Source of the DNA: CBDCZY01 sp965224745
Lineage (GTDB): Bacteria; Pseudomonadota; Gammaproteobacteria; Methylococcales; Methylomonadaceae
Length of the DNA: 64,000 nucleotides
NCBI GenBank assembly: GCA_965224745.1
Contig: CBDCZY010000002.1
Location: 744,001-808,000 of the forward strand
Direction of reading: 5' to 3'
Shown: one piece after another, positions 10,123-19,259 of the stretch
Numbering within the stretch: the stretch's first letter is position 1
Layout: each line of letters starts with the position of its first letter
The notes under the pieces: generated by a model
The model's database searches: none
Told to the model about the DNA's origin: nothing
The model's input: only the letters and a program-made list of their open reading frames with translations
Made by a program: the position numbers and the translations under genes

Positions 10123-11636
10123 CACTGCTATCTCAAGATAAGTACCTTAATCCGTGATTTAAGAAGTTAATATAATGAGTTATCTAGCTGATTAATAAGC
10201 AATAAAGTGTTAAAATAGAGGCATTAAAAACTTCACCCAACAAGTGCAAAATGAAACGTCTCATCATCGAACAATCCACAACAGAAACCTATACAAGTCA
10301 TTCTGGTTTGGCCTTAGTTGGCTTGTGTTTAAATCGATATGGCACTATTCATAAAGTGCTCAAGGCCGGCATTCCTTTACGCCATGGCATTTCGCACAGC
10401 GACATTATCAAATCATACATTGGAACGCTATGTTTAGGCAAAAGCGACTTCGAAGCAATCGAGAACTACCGAGATGATGACTACTTCAAGAACGCGCTGT
10501 CGATTAAGCGCGTACCCTCAAGCGCAAGATTAAGACAACGACTGGATGAAGAGGCTGAAGCGCTATTGGTCATCATGCAACAATGTAATATTGAATTTCT
10601 GACTCATGCCGGGGTACCGGTGACGCCATTGGCCACCCATCATGTCGCATTGGATATTGATGTGTATCCGATGAACAATGAGAAGACCCAGAAGGAAGGT
10701 GTTTCCAGAACCTATAAAGGCCATGATGGCTATGCGCCGATTGCGGCTTATCTGGGTAATGAGGGTTGGTGTCTGCTTAATGAACTTCGAGAAGGTAAGC
10801 AGCATTGTCAAAACGGTTTTCAAAAGACGCTGGACCGCGTCATTGAATATGCTCGGTGCTTGACTGAGGCTCCGCTGCTGGTGCGTTTGGATAGCGGACA
10901 TGATGCCTTGGATACCCGTGTCTGGCTGCACCAAAACCAAGTGGACTCTATCCTGAAATGGAACCCCAGAAAACAAGACCTGGAGGCTTGGTTAGCCTTG
11001 GCTGAACAACAAGGCAAATGGACAACGCCGAGGGTCGGCAAACGGGTCGCCTTGTTCAGTGTCCAAGAAACCCAACAACAAGACGGGCAAACCTATCGCT
11101 TCCGCCGCGTCATGCGGGTTATCGAAAGAACTATGGATGCAGAGGGTCAAATGCTGTTAATCCCTGAGATAGAAATAGAAGGCTGGTGGACCTCATTAAA
11201 TTCGCTCGCCTACGCTGATGAACAGATCATTGCTCTTTACCAAGATCATGCCACTTCCGAACAATTCCACAGTGAATTTAAAACCGACCTCGATATCGAA
11301 CGCTTACCTTCGGGCAAATTTGCCACCAACGACTTGATCATGGCATTGAGCGCTTATAGTTACAATATCTTGCGTTGGATCGGCTTAATCGGGCTCATAG
11401 GCAACATCAGTCCTGTCCGTCATCCGGCCAAAAGAAGGCGAATAAAAACGGTTATACAGGAACTAATGTACCTAGCGGCTCGGGTCATCCATGCTGGGCG
11501 ACGAATAAAACTTCGTTTCTCCAAACACTGCCCGGGTTTTTTAGCATTTGAGTCAACCTACCATCGCTTAGCGTCAGGATAACACCCCACTATTCTTAAG
11601 AAAAATGCGAGAACATGTCTCTCAGGGATAGCAGTG
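10123..11636 (+). mobile_element. IS1380-family insertion sequence
   Basis: A short inverted repeat CACTGCTATC begins at 10123 and its complement GATAGCAGTG ends at 11636, bracketing an IS1380-type transposase. No matching 4-bp duplication was found next to these ends, so the exact boundaries may be off by a few bases. It separates the cytochrome fusion gene from the membrane cytochrome gene. Confidence 0.65.
10251..11582 (+). CDS. IS1380-family transposase
   Basis: 443 residues with the DDE group 1 architecture. The first Asp lies in ALDIDVYPMN, followed by the family block KEGVSRTYKGHDGYAPI. The second Asp is in LLVRLDSGHDALD and the Glu in TSEQFHSEFKTDLD. The C-terminus is the basic region KLRFSKHCPGF. 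The start ATG at 10251 lies about 120 bp inside the left end. The frame is intact. Confidence 0.88.
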   Translation: MKRLIIEQSTTETYTSHSGLALVGLCLNRYGTIHKVLKAGIPLRHGISHSDIIKSYIGTLCLGKSDFEAIENYRDDDYFKNALSIKRVPSSARLRQRLDEEAEALLVIMQQCNIEFLTHAGVPVTPLATHHVALDIDVYPMNNEKTQKEGVSRTYKGHDGYAPIAAYLGNEGWCLLNELREGKQHCQNGFQKTLDRVIEYARCLTEAPLLVRLDSGHDALDTRVWLHQNQVDSILKWNPRKQDLEAWLALAEQQGKWTTPRVGKRVALFSVQETQQQDGQTYRFRRVMRVIERTMDAEGQMLLIPEIEIEGWWTSLNSLAYADEQIIALYQDHATSEQFHSEFKTDLDIERLPSGKFATNDLIMALSAYSYNILRWIGLIGLIGNISPVRHPAKRRRIKTVIQELMYLAARVIHAGRRIKLRFSKHCPGFLAFESTYHRLASG

Positions 11637-11808
11637 CCGGGTGTACAGAATTTGGTGTCAATTGAGAGCTATTGATGCTTAAAAAGCCTCAGTGTGCTCG
11701 TATTATTAGCTATTTCAAATAATAACAAGGTATTAAAACGTTGAAATGTTAATGTGGCTTCCCAAGGATTGGTGGATGCACTTTAAGTCACGGATTCAGG
11801 AAGTAACC

Positions 11809-12588
11809 ATGACAAAAAACAACAATCCTGTTTTACCTGGTGGGGGCTGGTTAAATTTACCCAGTCTAAATTTAACCGTTAAAAGCCTTTTTACCGGTTA
11901 TTTACTGACTATTGGGTTAGGTGCGTTATTAGCCAGCGCGCAAATTCTGGTTACCCATGGTATGGCTGATGGCAAATTGGGCTTATCTATTGATGATATC
12001 GTTTATAGCTATCATGGTGATCCGGCCAACAGCAAAATTGAAACCAAACTTAATGGGTCTATGAGGGATAAAGCCTCCTCTGCTAATAAGTTGGAAATTA
12101 TTAAATGGGTTAGAGCAGGAGCCCCGAAAGCTCAATGGGAAAGTCACATTAAGACTATTTTTGATCGCAATTGTATTTCCTGCCACAGCACGATCCCCGG
12201 TCTACCGAATTTCACTCAATATGAAGCTGTCAGACGTGTCGCTCAAATAGATGAGGGTGCATCAACGACTTCATTAACGCGGGTATCGCACATTCACATC
12301 TTCGCTATTTCATTTATTTTTTTCTTTAATGGCATTATTTTTAGCTTATCAGTTGGTATTAAACAATGGCTTAAGATTGTCGTCATCTGCCTTCCCTTCA
12401 TGTTTCTGATCGTTGATGTGTTTTCCTGGTGGCTCACCAAATTAGCGCCCGACTTCGCATGGATGACGATTGTCTCAGGTGTTGGCTACAATTTCTGCTC
12501 AGCAATTACCTGGCTGACCTCAATGTATCAGATGTGGATACTGCCATTGACCCGTAAGAGTTTTGCGATAAATACCTGGACAGAATAA
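11809..12588 (+). CDS. Membrane-anchored monoheme cytochrome c
   Basis: 259 residues from the ATG at 11809, preferred over an ATG at 11746 because AGGA precedes it by 7 nt and the product then begins MTKNNN. One N-terminal membrane segment (residues about 27-48) is followed by a periplasmic domain with heme motif CISCH at residues 122-126. Three further membrane helices follow (after RVSHIHIFAISF), and the His residues there could be ligands. The family is not recognised by name. It lies downstream of the cytochrome fusion gene with an IS1380 element in between and may once have belonged to the same transcription unit. Confidence 0.7.
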   Translation: MTKNNNPVLPGGGWLNLPSLNLTVKSLFTGYLLTIGLGALLASAQILVTHGMADGKLGLSIDDIVYSYHGDPANSKIETKLNGSMRDKASSANKLEIIKWVRAGAPKAQWESHIKTIFDRNCISCHSTIPGLPNFTQYEAVRRVAQIDEGASTTSLTRVSHIHIFAISFIFFFNGIIFSLSVGIKQWLKIVVICLPFMFLIVDVFSWWLTKLAPDFAWMTIVSGVGYNFCSAITWLTSMYQMWILPLTRKSFAINTWTE

Positions 12589-12658
12589 GCTATAACTATC
12601 GTTCAACATAAAGAAGAAAAAGACTCAAACCACCCAGGTTGTCCAGCATCTAATAGAT

Positions 12659-13390
12659 TTAGATGGTCAACCGAACGCATGAGTTTTGCAATGCTTTTTG
12701 ATATCGCATGGAAACCTTTTTGCCGTCTATATACTTGATGAATCGTTCGGCGTATTCAGTTTTGTTGCTTTGGTAATCCAGATAATAGGCGTGTTCAAAC
12801 ATATCGAGCGCCAGTATGGGTATTCCCGCCCACAGGATGCCGTCCCCATGATTGTCTGAAATAATGTTATAGAGTTTACCCGACAGCGGTTGATAGACCA
12901 ATAATACCCAGCCACGACTGCTGGCTGCCGCCGCTTGAAAGTCCGTCCACCAGCGATCAAGGGTACCGAATCGACGTTGAATGGCCGTACTAAACTGTTC
13001 GTCAGGCTCTGTACTCTTCGGCGCAATGCAGGAAAAATACAATTCATGCAGGAGGGTACTGTTGGCTTTATGGGTTCTTGTCCTTAATTTGGCCGTATAT
13101 CCCGCACTATCAGATTTTTTATCTAACAGCTCTGCATCCAGTTTGTGAAAACCCTTCATGGCACCAATGTAATGCTTGTCATGATGGACTTGTAACTGAG
13201 CTGCACTCAGAAACCCCGGAATTTCCTTGTGCGGAAGGGGTAATGGTTGACCGCTGGCCAGTCCCGTTTCAGGAGATTCGGAAAGTTTCGGTGCTGGCTG
13301 AGCTTTTGCAGCGACTGCTTGCGGTAGAAGGAACGAGCTGACGGCAACTGTGGGTACAGTTGACAGAAACTGACGCCGAGAAAAAGTCAT
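12659..13390 (-). CDS. Tat-exported Fe/Mn superoxide dismutase
   Basis: 243 residues. The twin-arginine signal SRRQFLS at residues 4-10, a hydrophobic stretch and AVAA at about 26-29 indicate export of a folded, metal-loaded enzyme. The SOD fold follows, with expected metal ligands H69 (QVHHDKHY), H115 (TLLHELYF), D196 and H200 (LDMFEHAYY). It converts superoxide to peroxide and oxygen in the periplasm. The Shine-Dalgarno AAGGAGAT precedes the ATG. A sigma-54-like promoter lies at 13455-13469. A fragment of a second copy lies at 13726-13868. Fe versus Mn preference cannot be judged from this alone. Confidence 0.88.
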   Translation of the reverse strand: MTFSRRQFLSTVPTVAVSSFLLPQAVAAKAQPAPKLSESPETGLASGQPLPLPHKEIPGFLSAAQLQVHHDKHYIGAMKGFHKLDAELLDKKSDSAGYTAKLRTRTHKANSTLLHELYFSCIAPKSTEPDEQFSTAIQRRFGTLDRWWTDFQAAAASSRGWVLLVYQPLSGKLYNIISDNHGDGILWAGIPILALDMFEHAYYLDYQSNKTEYAERFIKYIDGKKVSMRYQKALQNSCVRLTI

Positions 13391-13399
13391 ATTGATCTC

Positions 13400-13576
13400 C
13401 TTTGTAATTTTGTTGAAGCGTTGAACTTATACCTAAAGCCGTAAGCAACAAGAAGCAAACATGATGCCAATCATTAAGATACAGGGCAAGAGCTTTCCCT
13501 GCATGCTTTAATCAAACAATATTCTTACCGGGTTACCAAGCTCTCAAGGTCTGCGGTTAGGATCAGGAATAAAATA
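13400..13576 (-). repeat. Duplicated promoter region, copy 1 (SOD)
   Basis: About 175 bp upstream of the SOD gene is repeated at 15368-15541 in the same orientation with roughly 85-88% identity by eye. Conserved blocks include the -24/-12 element, a dyad with arms CAGGG-n-AAG and CTT-n-CCCTG just upstream of it (about 13481-13500), and the stretch around CTTACCGGG. Confidence 0.85.
13455..13469 (-). promoter_or_regulatory. Sigma-54-like -24/-12 promoter of the SOD gene
   Basis: On the minus strand this reads TGGCATCATGTTTGC, with GG and GC elements exactly 12 nt apart, matching the RpoN consensus TGGCAC-N5-TTGC. The predicted start would leave a leader of about 50 nt before the SOD ATG. The copy at 15418-15432 keeps GG and GC. 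Confidence 0.6.
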
Positions 13577-13725
13577 ACGGCATTGTTAGTTTTTATATAG
13601 CTTTTAATTCACCGTTCCACTTTAGCATTAGCACCATGACGGAATATTTAAGCATTGCCGGGCTTTTCTTTTACTATAACATTTAGACTTCCTTCGTAAT
13701 CGTGCCAGAAAGTGTCTAAACAGGC

Positions 13726-13868
13726 TGTTGTACCCTTCAACAGGGTATGTTTCTGCTTTAGCTTGGCAGTGTATTCCGCGCCATCTGATTTTTTATCTAA
13801 CAGCTCTGCATCCAGTTTGTGATGTCCCTTCATGGCACCAATGTAATGCTTGTCATGATGAACTTGTT
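13726..13868 (-). pseudogene. Superoxide dismutase fragment
   Basis: About 48 residues within a 102-codon ORF (13648-13956) match residues 67-112 of the neighbouring SOD (VHHDKHYIGAMKG, HKLDAELLDKKSD, YTAKL). Only the first metal-ligand His is present, and both sides are unrelated sequence. It is a partial duplication and cannot be a working dismutase. Confidence 0.75.
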
Positions 13869-13869
13869 G

Positions 13870-14267
13870 TATGGTTTTATCACGATACAACAACGTCAAT
13901 ATGAATGTACTTTCCATGTTGTCTTTTGAATCAATTATTTTGAGCTTATCAGTCAACTTTTTAAATCATCGGACCAAATCCACAATTTGAGTTTATAAAG
14001 GGTTCTACAGGGGGTGCTAATTTTTATAATTTCCGCTCCAAACAAACTTGCGCGCCTGGGTAAAAGTCGGACTGTTAATATAACGTAATACGAGCTTTGA
14101 GGTTGTATTACCCTGTCATAACCTTGTAAATGTAATTGCTCACGATTTCTAGCACAAAACACTGATTCCACGGCACTTCAAAAATGTCCGCTTAACCAAT
14201 GGGAGAAGCTAAAATTTTTTGAAAACACAGTGAAACCAGTAAAAACAATACATTTCACATACTCAAG
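13870..14267. other. Decayed intergenic stretch
   Basis: No gene is supported here. A 72-codon minus-strand ORF (13953-14171) has no recognisable domain or ribosome-binding site. The sequence is probably debris of the duplication that produced the SOD fragment. Confidence 0.4.
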
Positions 14268-14286
14268 CCTCCGGCTTAGTCGGAGG
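14268..14286. terminator. Hairpin after the TIGR03790-like gene
   Basis: The arms CCTCCG and CGGAGG with a 7-nt loop lie 24 nt beyond the stop of the minus-strand gene at 14310. The T-rich tail is on the plus-strand side, so terminator activity for the minus-strand gene is doubtful. Confidence 0.3.
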
Positions 14287-14309
14287 TATTTTGACGTTTT
14301 TCTACTGAG

Positions 14310-15356
14310 CTAATTTCCTCCCTGACTAAATGGTTTTGCTAATGGTTCACCAATAAAGATACCTTGACCTGGCCAGTAGACGCTTTTCCAATATGCCTCG
14401 ATTAAGGAATCTCCATTAAGGTAATGACCCATGACAACTCTAGGCTGGGGATATTTTTCTGTAAAATTACAGGGTTCGACGACAGTACCGTAACTACCTG
14501 TTGCGCCAGCTTCCAACCATCGTAACGCACTCATTTGACTACTGCCAATTTGAACGCCACCTATAGAAGTAAGGTGATCTGCGATCGCGCCAGGCAGAAA
14601 GTTTAAGGTCTCAAGGTTATCTACTTTTTTCAAACCTGTAAAATAGGAAAAAACGTCGTCTTTATTTTTTAACGAATTGGTTTTAACTTCTTCGAATTTA
14701 AAAAATGGACTGAGTTGGTTTATTATGGAAGGGTAAAACTGTGCCCGTACATTCCTATTTTTATCATTAGTGCTAACAAGATAACCCGTACCGGAAGGGT
14801 GAGAAAAATCAGCTTCAACGCCATTTCTAATTAGCTCGACACCCTTTTGAAATGTTGTTGCAGCAATCGACATAGTTGGACGTATCCTAAAATCAGACCA
14901 AGGCCGATGACTGTTTGAATTATAATATGGATTCTTCTTTGTTCCCACGCAGTCCTGTGCACAAAAACTCGGATCAAAACCCATCGCGAAAGCCGTGGTA
15001 ATTGACATGCAATCAACACGGAATGGTGCTGCCCAAGTCAGAGCAAAGGCCTGGACGTTCGATGGTGTTTCTTCATCTACCTGTTGTTTGATAACAGCAA
15101 ACTCCTTCCTAGACATGACTTTTTTACCTGGAGAAAAACTGATATAGATCACATTTTTTCGTGGGATATTGCGCTCATGAACGTAATATTCGCCCAGCGT
15201 TACACTTAAGTGATCAGATTCATTGATGATCACAGCCAGTTCATTTGCTCCTATGGATGCATAAGCAGTGAGGGGAAACCAAACTACTGCTAGGAAAACA
15301 TTAAAAAAAATAAATCGAAAGATCAATTGTTTTGGTTTGACACTATTTTGTTTCAT
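14310..15356 (-). CDS. Exported TIGR03790-family protein
   Basis: 348 residues with an N-terminal signal peptide (hydrophobic residues about 11-32, ending AYA-SIG). Motifs recall the TIGR03790 family: ANELAVIINESD near the start of the mature chain, ALTWAAPFRVDC in the middle and PGQGIFIGEPLAKPF at the C-terminus. The biochemical role of that family is unknown to me. A Shine-Dalgarno AAGGGAG precedes the ATG. Upstream sequence (15368-15541) duplicates the SOD promoter region including a sigma-54-like site, so the two genes may be co-regulated. Confidence 0.65.
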   Translation of the reverse strand: MKQNSVKPKQLIFRFIFFNVFLAVVWFPLTAYASIGANELAVIINESDHLSVTLGEYYVHERNIPRKNVIYISFSPGKKVMSRKEFAVIKQQVDEETPSNVQAFALTWAAPFRVDCMSITTAFAMGFDPSFCAQDCVGTKKNPYYNSNSHRPWSDFRIRPTMSIAATTFQKGVELIRNGVEADFSHPSGTGYLVSTNDKNRNVRAQFYPSIINQLSPFFKFEEVKTNSLKNKDDVFSYFTGLKKVDNLETLNFLPGAIADHLTSIGGVQIGSSQMSALRWLEAGATGSYGTVVEPCNFTEKYPQPRVVMGHYLNGDSLIEAYWKSVYWPGQGIFIGEPLAKPFSQGGN

Positions 15357-15367
15357 TTTTTTCTCCC

Positions 15368-15541
15368 TTTTAATGTTGAAGCGTTGAACTTACAGCTAAA
15401 GCTGCAAGTAACACAAAGCAAACATAATGCCAATCATTAAGATACAGGGCAAGAGCGTTCCCTGCATGCTCTGATTAAACTATGCTCTTACCGGGCTACT
15501 GAGCACTCAAGGTCTACGGCTAGGAGCAGGAATAAAATAAC
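15368..15541 (-). repeat. Duplicated promoter region, copy 2
   Basis: Second copy of the 13400-13576 segment, in the same orientation relative to the downstream gene. Differences are scattered substitutions. The -24/-12 element is retained, while one position of the adjacent dyad is changed (GCGTTCCCTG instead of GCTTTCCCTG). Confidence 0.85.
15418..15432 (-). promoter_or_regulatory. Sigma-54-like promoter of the TIGR03790-like gene
   Basis: The minus strand reads TGGCATTATGTTTGC with GG and GC 12 nt apart, as in the SOD promoter copy. A leader of about 50 nt would precede the ATG at 15356. Confidence 0.55.
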
Positions 15542-15552
15542 TATGTCATATA

Positions 15553-15714
15553 ATGACGGAAACCTTGGCATATCACCCAAAAATTATAGCGCCAGATGTT
15601 GAACAATACGTATCTGCACAACTGCATAAACATCAAAAAAAATTAATCGATAAAAATGTCATATCTGTGATCGACTCCTTTTATTCTAAAAGCCGGGATG
15701 TCAGTCTTCAGTAA
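15553..15714 (+). CDS. Small hypothetical ORF
   Basis: A 53-codon ORF (MTETLAYHPKIIAP...) on the plus strand, convergent with the RelE-type toxin and overlapping its end by 7 nt. It could be the remnant of a longer gene. No domain and no clear ribosome-binding site were seen. Confidence 0.25.
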   Translation: MTETLAYHPKIIAPDVEQYVSAQLHKHQKKLIDKNVISVIDSFYSKSRDVSLQ

Positions 15715-15983
15715 ACTGCATCATGATCACCTATGTTAACGGGGATGATGCGCTCATCCTGCAACAGTAATTCCAAAGTAATGCGATAAGACAAATTTAT
15801 TGAAATTGAATGAAGGTTCTCCAGTTTACCGTGCAATGGGTGCAGGCGTAATGAAGGGTGAAACGGGTTCGCTTGCAGCAACTGCAAAGTCTTCATGTAT
15901 TGCTGCCGCAGCTCAGGATGCCTTTTCAGAAAACGAGCTGCTTTCCGGTTGTATTGTTCAGTAAAGACCAGTGCGTAAGACAT
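15708..15983 (-). CDS. RelE/YafQ-type mRNA interferase toxin
   Basis: 91 residues with the compact RelE/ParE fold signature: N-terminal strand ALVFTEQYNRKAARF, basic helices, LHGKLENLHSISINLSYRITLEL in the core, and C-terminal VNIGDHDAVY. It probably cleaves mRNA at the ribosome. It is the second gene of a two-gene unit and starts inside the antitoxin stop codon (TAATG overlap), which is usual for coupled toxin-antitoxin pairs. Confidence 0.85.
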   Translation of the reverse strand: MSYALVFTEQYNRKAARFLKRHPELRQQYMKTLQLLQANPFHPSLRLHPLHGKLENLHSISINLSYRITLELLLQDERIIPVNIGDHDAVY

Positions 15984-16237
15984 TAGAGCCTATCTAGTCG
16001 AGCCAGGTGATCTTCAGGCGATTCTTCCACAAAACGACCACCGGCCAAATCTGCCTGGGTTTGCGCTAATGCCGCATCCAGTTCGCACTCGCGCAGATAA
16101 TGGTAATGGGCAATATCCATCACCACAAACCTGTCTTTGCCGCGTACCGAAACGATAGCTTCTGATGCTTCTGCCAAAGCACCATCAATGGCAGCGATAC
16201 CTTTGGTCTTTAAGTCATTGGCAGTGATATTAGACAT
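15983..16237 (-). CDS. Phd/YefM-type antitoxin
   Basis: 84 residues. The N-terminal part (MSNITANDLKTKGIAAIDGAL) and RGKDRFVVMDIAHYHYLRE match the prevent-host-death antitoxin pattern. The acidic C-terminal half (LAGGRFVEESPEDH) would bind and neutralise the RelE-type toxin encoded immediately downstream. The protein should also repress its own promoter. Confidence 0.83.
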   Translation of the reverse strand: MSNITANDLKTKGIAAIDGALAEASEAIVSVRGKDRFVVMDIAHYHYLRECELDAALAQTQADLAGGRFVEESPEDHLARLDRL

Positions 16238-16295
16238 GTAAGACTCCTAATAGGACTATTAATAATACGGTTAATAATATTACTAATAACACAAC
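16238..16295 (-). promoter_or_regulatory. Likely autoregulatory operator of the toxin-antitoxin pair
   Basis: The stretch just upstream of the antitoxin is very AT-rich and repeats TTAATAATA twice, with an imperfect dyad TATTAATAAT...ATATTACTAATA, and overlaps where the promoter should lie. Binding by the antitoxin is inferred from family behaviour. Confidence 0.4.
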
Positions 16296-17144
16296 TTGGC
16301 AAACTTTCCTATATCATTGTGTTACGGGTTAATATTCTGTCCGGTTTTTATTGACCAATACTCCCCTGAGCCCCAAGAAACTCAGTTTTTTTTGAGCTTC
16401 CCAAGTTACTAAATTGCTATTTAGTTGCCCCTTTTTAACAATTATAATAGGAGCTTTTTGATTTTCGATGCTGGGCAAATACGTTTCAATGACTCTATCT
16501 GAAAAGTCATGTTCAGTTTTGCCTAAACTGACAATAAAAACATTTTTTATTTTTAGTTTTTCCCTTGCGACATCTGGTTTAATAGCTATGTTGTAGTCAC
16601 TTGGACGAGGTACAGACGGATATCTCCAACCTTCAGTACCTTCAAAAATAATATTACACATTGACGCTGAAATCCGGTAAAGATACTCAGTCCCTTTACC
16701 AACGGGTTTGGTAAATTCTGATCTTATGAATTCTCTGAATATAGCTCTAGAAATAATGCTTGGTTCATCCAGATTAAGTTTATTTCCTTCCTCTAGCTCT
16801 GGAACAACTTCACTTAGATGCAAGCAGGAACGTACCGTATATTCTATAAGGCAAACTTCTTCATTATGAGGGATGGTGAGTTCTTCAAAAGGTGTCTTGG
16901 CATTTTCAGAAACGTATAAAACAGGTTTGTTTTCAATATTACATCTACCTAATTTCGTGATTTCTGCCGGAGGAGCCCACAACCCATCTTCTTTTTCAAT
17001 TTCACATAGACAGTTAAAGGATCTAACTCGCCATAGACTTTTACCTAAGTAGCTTGTGCTCTTAAAAGTAGTTGTATATCGAAAAATATCATCTAAAAAG
17101 TCACTTATTAATATATCCGTTTCTTGATTCGATAATTGTCTTAA

Positions 17145-19259
17145 CCCATCTTCGTGACTTTGACATCGCTAAGTTATTGATATTTTGTTTTCATCGAATG
17201 ATTCCATGAAAAAAAACCTTACCTTTCAACGGTGTTTTTTTCAGATCCGCTCGGTAGTGCCATTTTCGTCTTTTTGACCCTTGATTTTCCCCGGTTTTTC
17301 ATTAATGCTAGGGACATGTATATTCGAAAAACCAAAACGAAATCCCTGGATAATGGCGGGGCCTACTTCACCTATCGGATCGTTGAATCCGTTCGCGTGG
17401 GAAGGAAAGTAAAGCAACGCACCTTACTGAATCTAGGCAAAGACTTCGCCATTGATCCAGAGCACTGGCCCTTGCTGACAGCCAGGATTGAACAATTGTT
17501 ACAAGGCTGTGAGCCTCATCAGCAAGAATTGTTTCATGTAGCCGATGAGTTAACGCAATGCCTGGAAGCCTCAGCCCAGCGTTACAGTGCGCTTATCATC
17601 GCTAAGCTGGCCCAACCGGTGGATGCTGCCAGTCCAGAACCCGATTATCACACGGTTGATATCAATCATGTCGAAACCCTTCAAGCCCGCAGTATCGGTG
17701 TTGAAACGCTGGCGTGGCATGCGGTTATGCAACTACAACTGGATCAGAAGCTCACCGCACTGGGTTTTAATAAAGTCGAACTCGCTGCGGCCATCGGTAA
17801 CATTATCGGCCGTGTGGTTTCACCGGGCAGTGAATTGCACACCCATGATTGGCTACAATCACGCTCAGCGTTGGGAGAACTGCTTGACCATGACTATGGC
17901 CATACCAGCCTGACACGGCTTTATACGATCAGCGATAAATTGCTCAAACACCAGACGGCACTGGAAACGTTTCTGTCCGAGCAAGAGCAAACCTTATTCG
18001 AATTGAACCGTAGTATTGTGCTATACGATTTGACCAATACCTATTTTGAAGGGCAGTGTCACCAAAACCCCAAAGCCCAGTTCGGTCGTTCCAAAGAAAA
18101 ACGCAGTGATTGTCCCTTGGTGACGCTGGGACTGGTGTTGGATGGTGAGGGATTTCCTCTGAGCAGTCAGGTTTTCCCGGGTAATGCCAGTGAGCCGGGC
18201 ACCTTGGAGTTAATGCTGGATGAACTACAAAAAATACAGCCATTACCGCAGGTCACAAAACCTGTGATCATCATGGATGCCGGTATTGCCAGTGCCGACA
18301 ACATCGCCTGGTTAATCGAGCAGGGCTATCATTATCTGGTGGTCAGTCGAGAGCGATCCGTGATCAATCCCACCGATCAGGACGATGCTGTGATGGTGAG
18401 AGAAACCGAACACAGTCAGGTGTGTGTTTATCGCGAAACAGATCAAGACACCCACGAAACCCGGCTCTATTGTCACTCCGAACAAAAACAAAAAAAAGAG
18501 CAGGCTATCCGAAACCGCTTCCATGTTCGCATGGAAGAAGCACTCAACAAGCTTGATGCGGGCTTAAACAAAAAAGGGACGATCAAAAAATACAGCAAAA
18601 TACTGGAACGGATCGGTCGACTGCGCGAAAAAAACCGGCGGGTTTCGCAAGACTACCGCATTGACGTCATAACCGATGACGAGAAAAAAAACGCCATCCG
18701 GCTTGAATGGCAACGTGAACCTCAAAGTAAACAGAACGATCAACACTGTGGTGTCTATTGCCTCAGAACCAATATCCCCGACTGGTCTGAAGAACAACTG
18801 TGGACGACCTACATCATGCTGACCGAGATCGAAGCCACCTTTCGAAGCTTGAAAACTGAACTGGGCTTGCGCCCGGTTTACCACCAAAAAGAAGACCGTG
18901 TCACCGGCCACTTGTTCATTACTTTGCTGGCTTATCATCTGGTGCATACGCTGCGCTATCAACTGAAGCAACAGGGCATTCATTTAAGCTGGGACAGTAT
19001 TCGTAACATCATGTCGACACAGCAACGTATCACCATGACCTTACCAACGGATGATCATAAAATGATTCACCTGCGGACAACAACGAAGGCGGAGCTACGT
19101 CAGAAACAAATTTATGAAGCTTTGAATATTAAACCCGACCTCATTGGTCAATGTAAAACAATTATCGATAAAAAAAATCTGTAGTGCCAACTGAAACAGA
19201 TTGAAAATTTTAACTTATTGAAATAACAGGATATTGTAAATATAAGTCACGAAGATGGG
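17145..19259 (+). mobile_element. IS1634-family element, copy 1 (intact)
   Basis: The ends are CCCATCTTCGTGACTT at 17145 and AAGTCACGAAGATGGG at 19259, flanked by a TTAA duplication (17141-17144 and 19260-19263). It is 2115 bp with one intact transposase. Copy 2 at 22436-24553 lies in the opposite orientation and is almost identical. The element interrupts the RES-domain gene. Confidence 0.92.
17316..19184 (+). CDS. IS1634-family transposase
   Basis: 622 residues from the ATG at 17316 (MYIRKTKTKS, the usual family start); the frame is open further upstream to 17232 but without a likely start. An N-terminal domain (YFTYRIVESVRVGRKVKQRTL region) precedes an IS4-like DDE core. The Asp residues are in VLYDLTNTYFEG and IIMDAGIASADN, and the Glu is in TEIEATFRSLKTEL. 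The frame is undamaged, so this copy could supply transposase to the dead copy 2. Confidence 0.9.
   Translation: MYIRKTKTKSLDNGGAYFTYRIVESVRVGRKVKQRTLLNLGKDFAIDPEHWPLLTARIEQLLQGCEPHQQELFHVADELTQCLEASAQRYSALIIAKLAQPVDAASPEPDYHTVDINHVETLQARSIGVETLAWHAVMQLQLDQKLTALGFNKVELAAAIGNIIGRVVSPGSELHTHDWLQSRSALGELLDHDYGHTSLTRLYTISDKLLKHQTALETFLSEQEQTLFELNRSIVLYDLTNTYFEGQCHQNPKAQFGRSKEKRSDCPLVTLGLVLDGEGFPLSSQVFPGNASEPGTLELMLDELQKIQPLPQVTKPVIIMDAGIASADNIAWLIEQGYHYLVVSRERSVINPTDQDDAVMVRETEHSQVCVYRETDQDTHETRLYCHSEQKQKKEQAIRNRFHVRMEEALNKLDAGLNKKGTIKKYSKILERIGRLREKNRRVSQDYRIDVITDDEKKNAIRLEWQREPQSKQNDQHCGVYCLRTNIPDWSEEQLWTTYIMLTEIEATFRSLKTELGLRPVYHQKEDRVTGHLFITLLAYHLVHTLRYQLKQQGIHLSWDSIRNIMSTQQRITMTLPTDDHKMIHLRTTTKAELRQKQIYEALNIKPDLIGQCKTIIDKKNL

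Noticed and set aside
13953..14171. 72-codon minus-strand ORF
   Set aside because: No domain, no start signal, lies in duplication debris.
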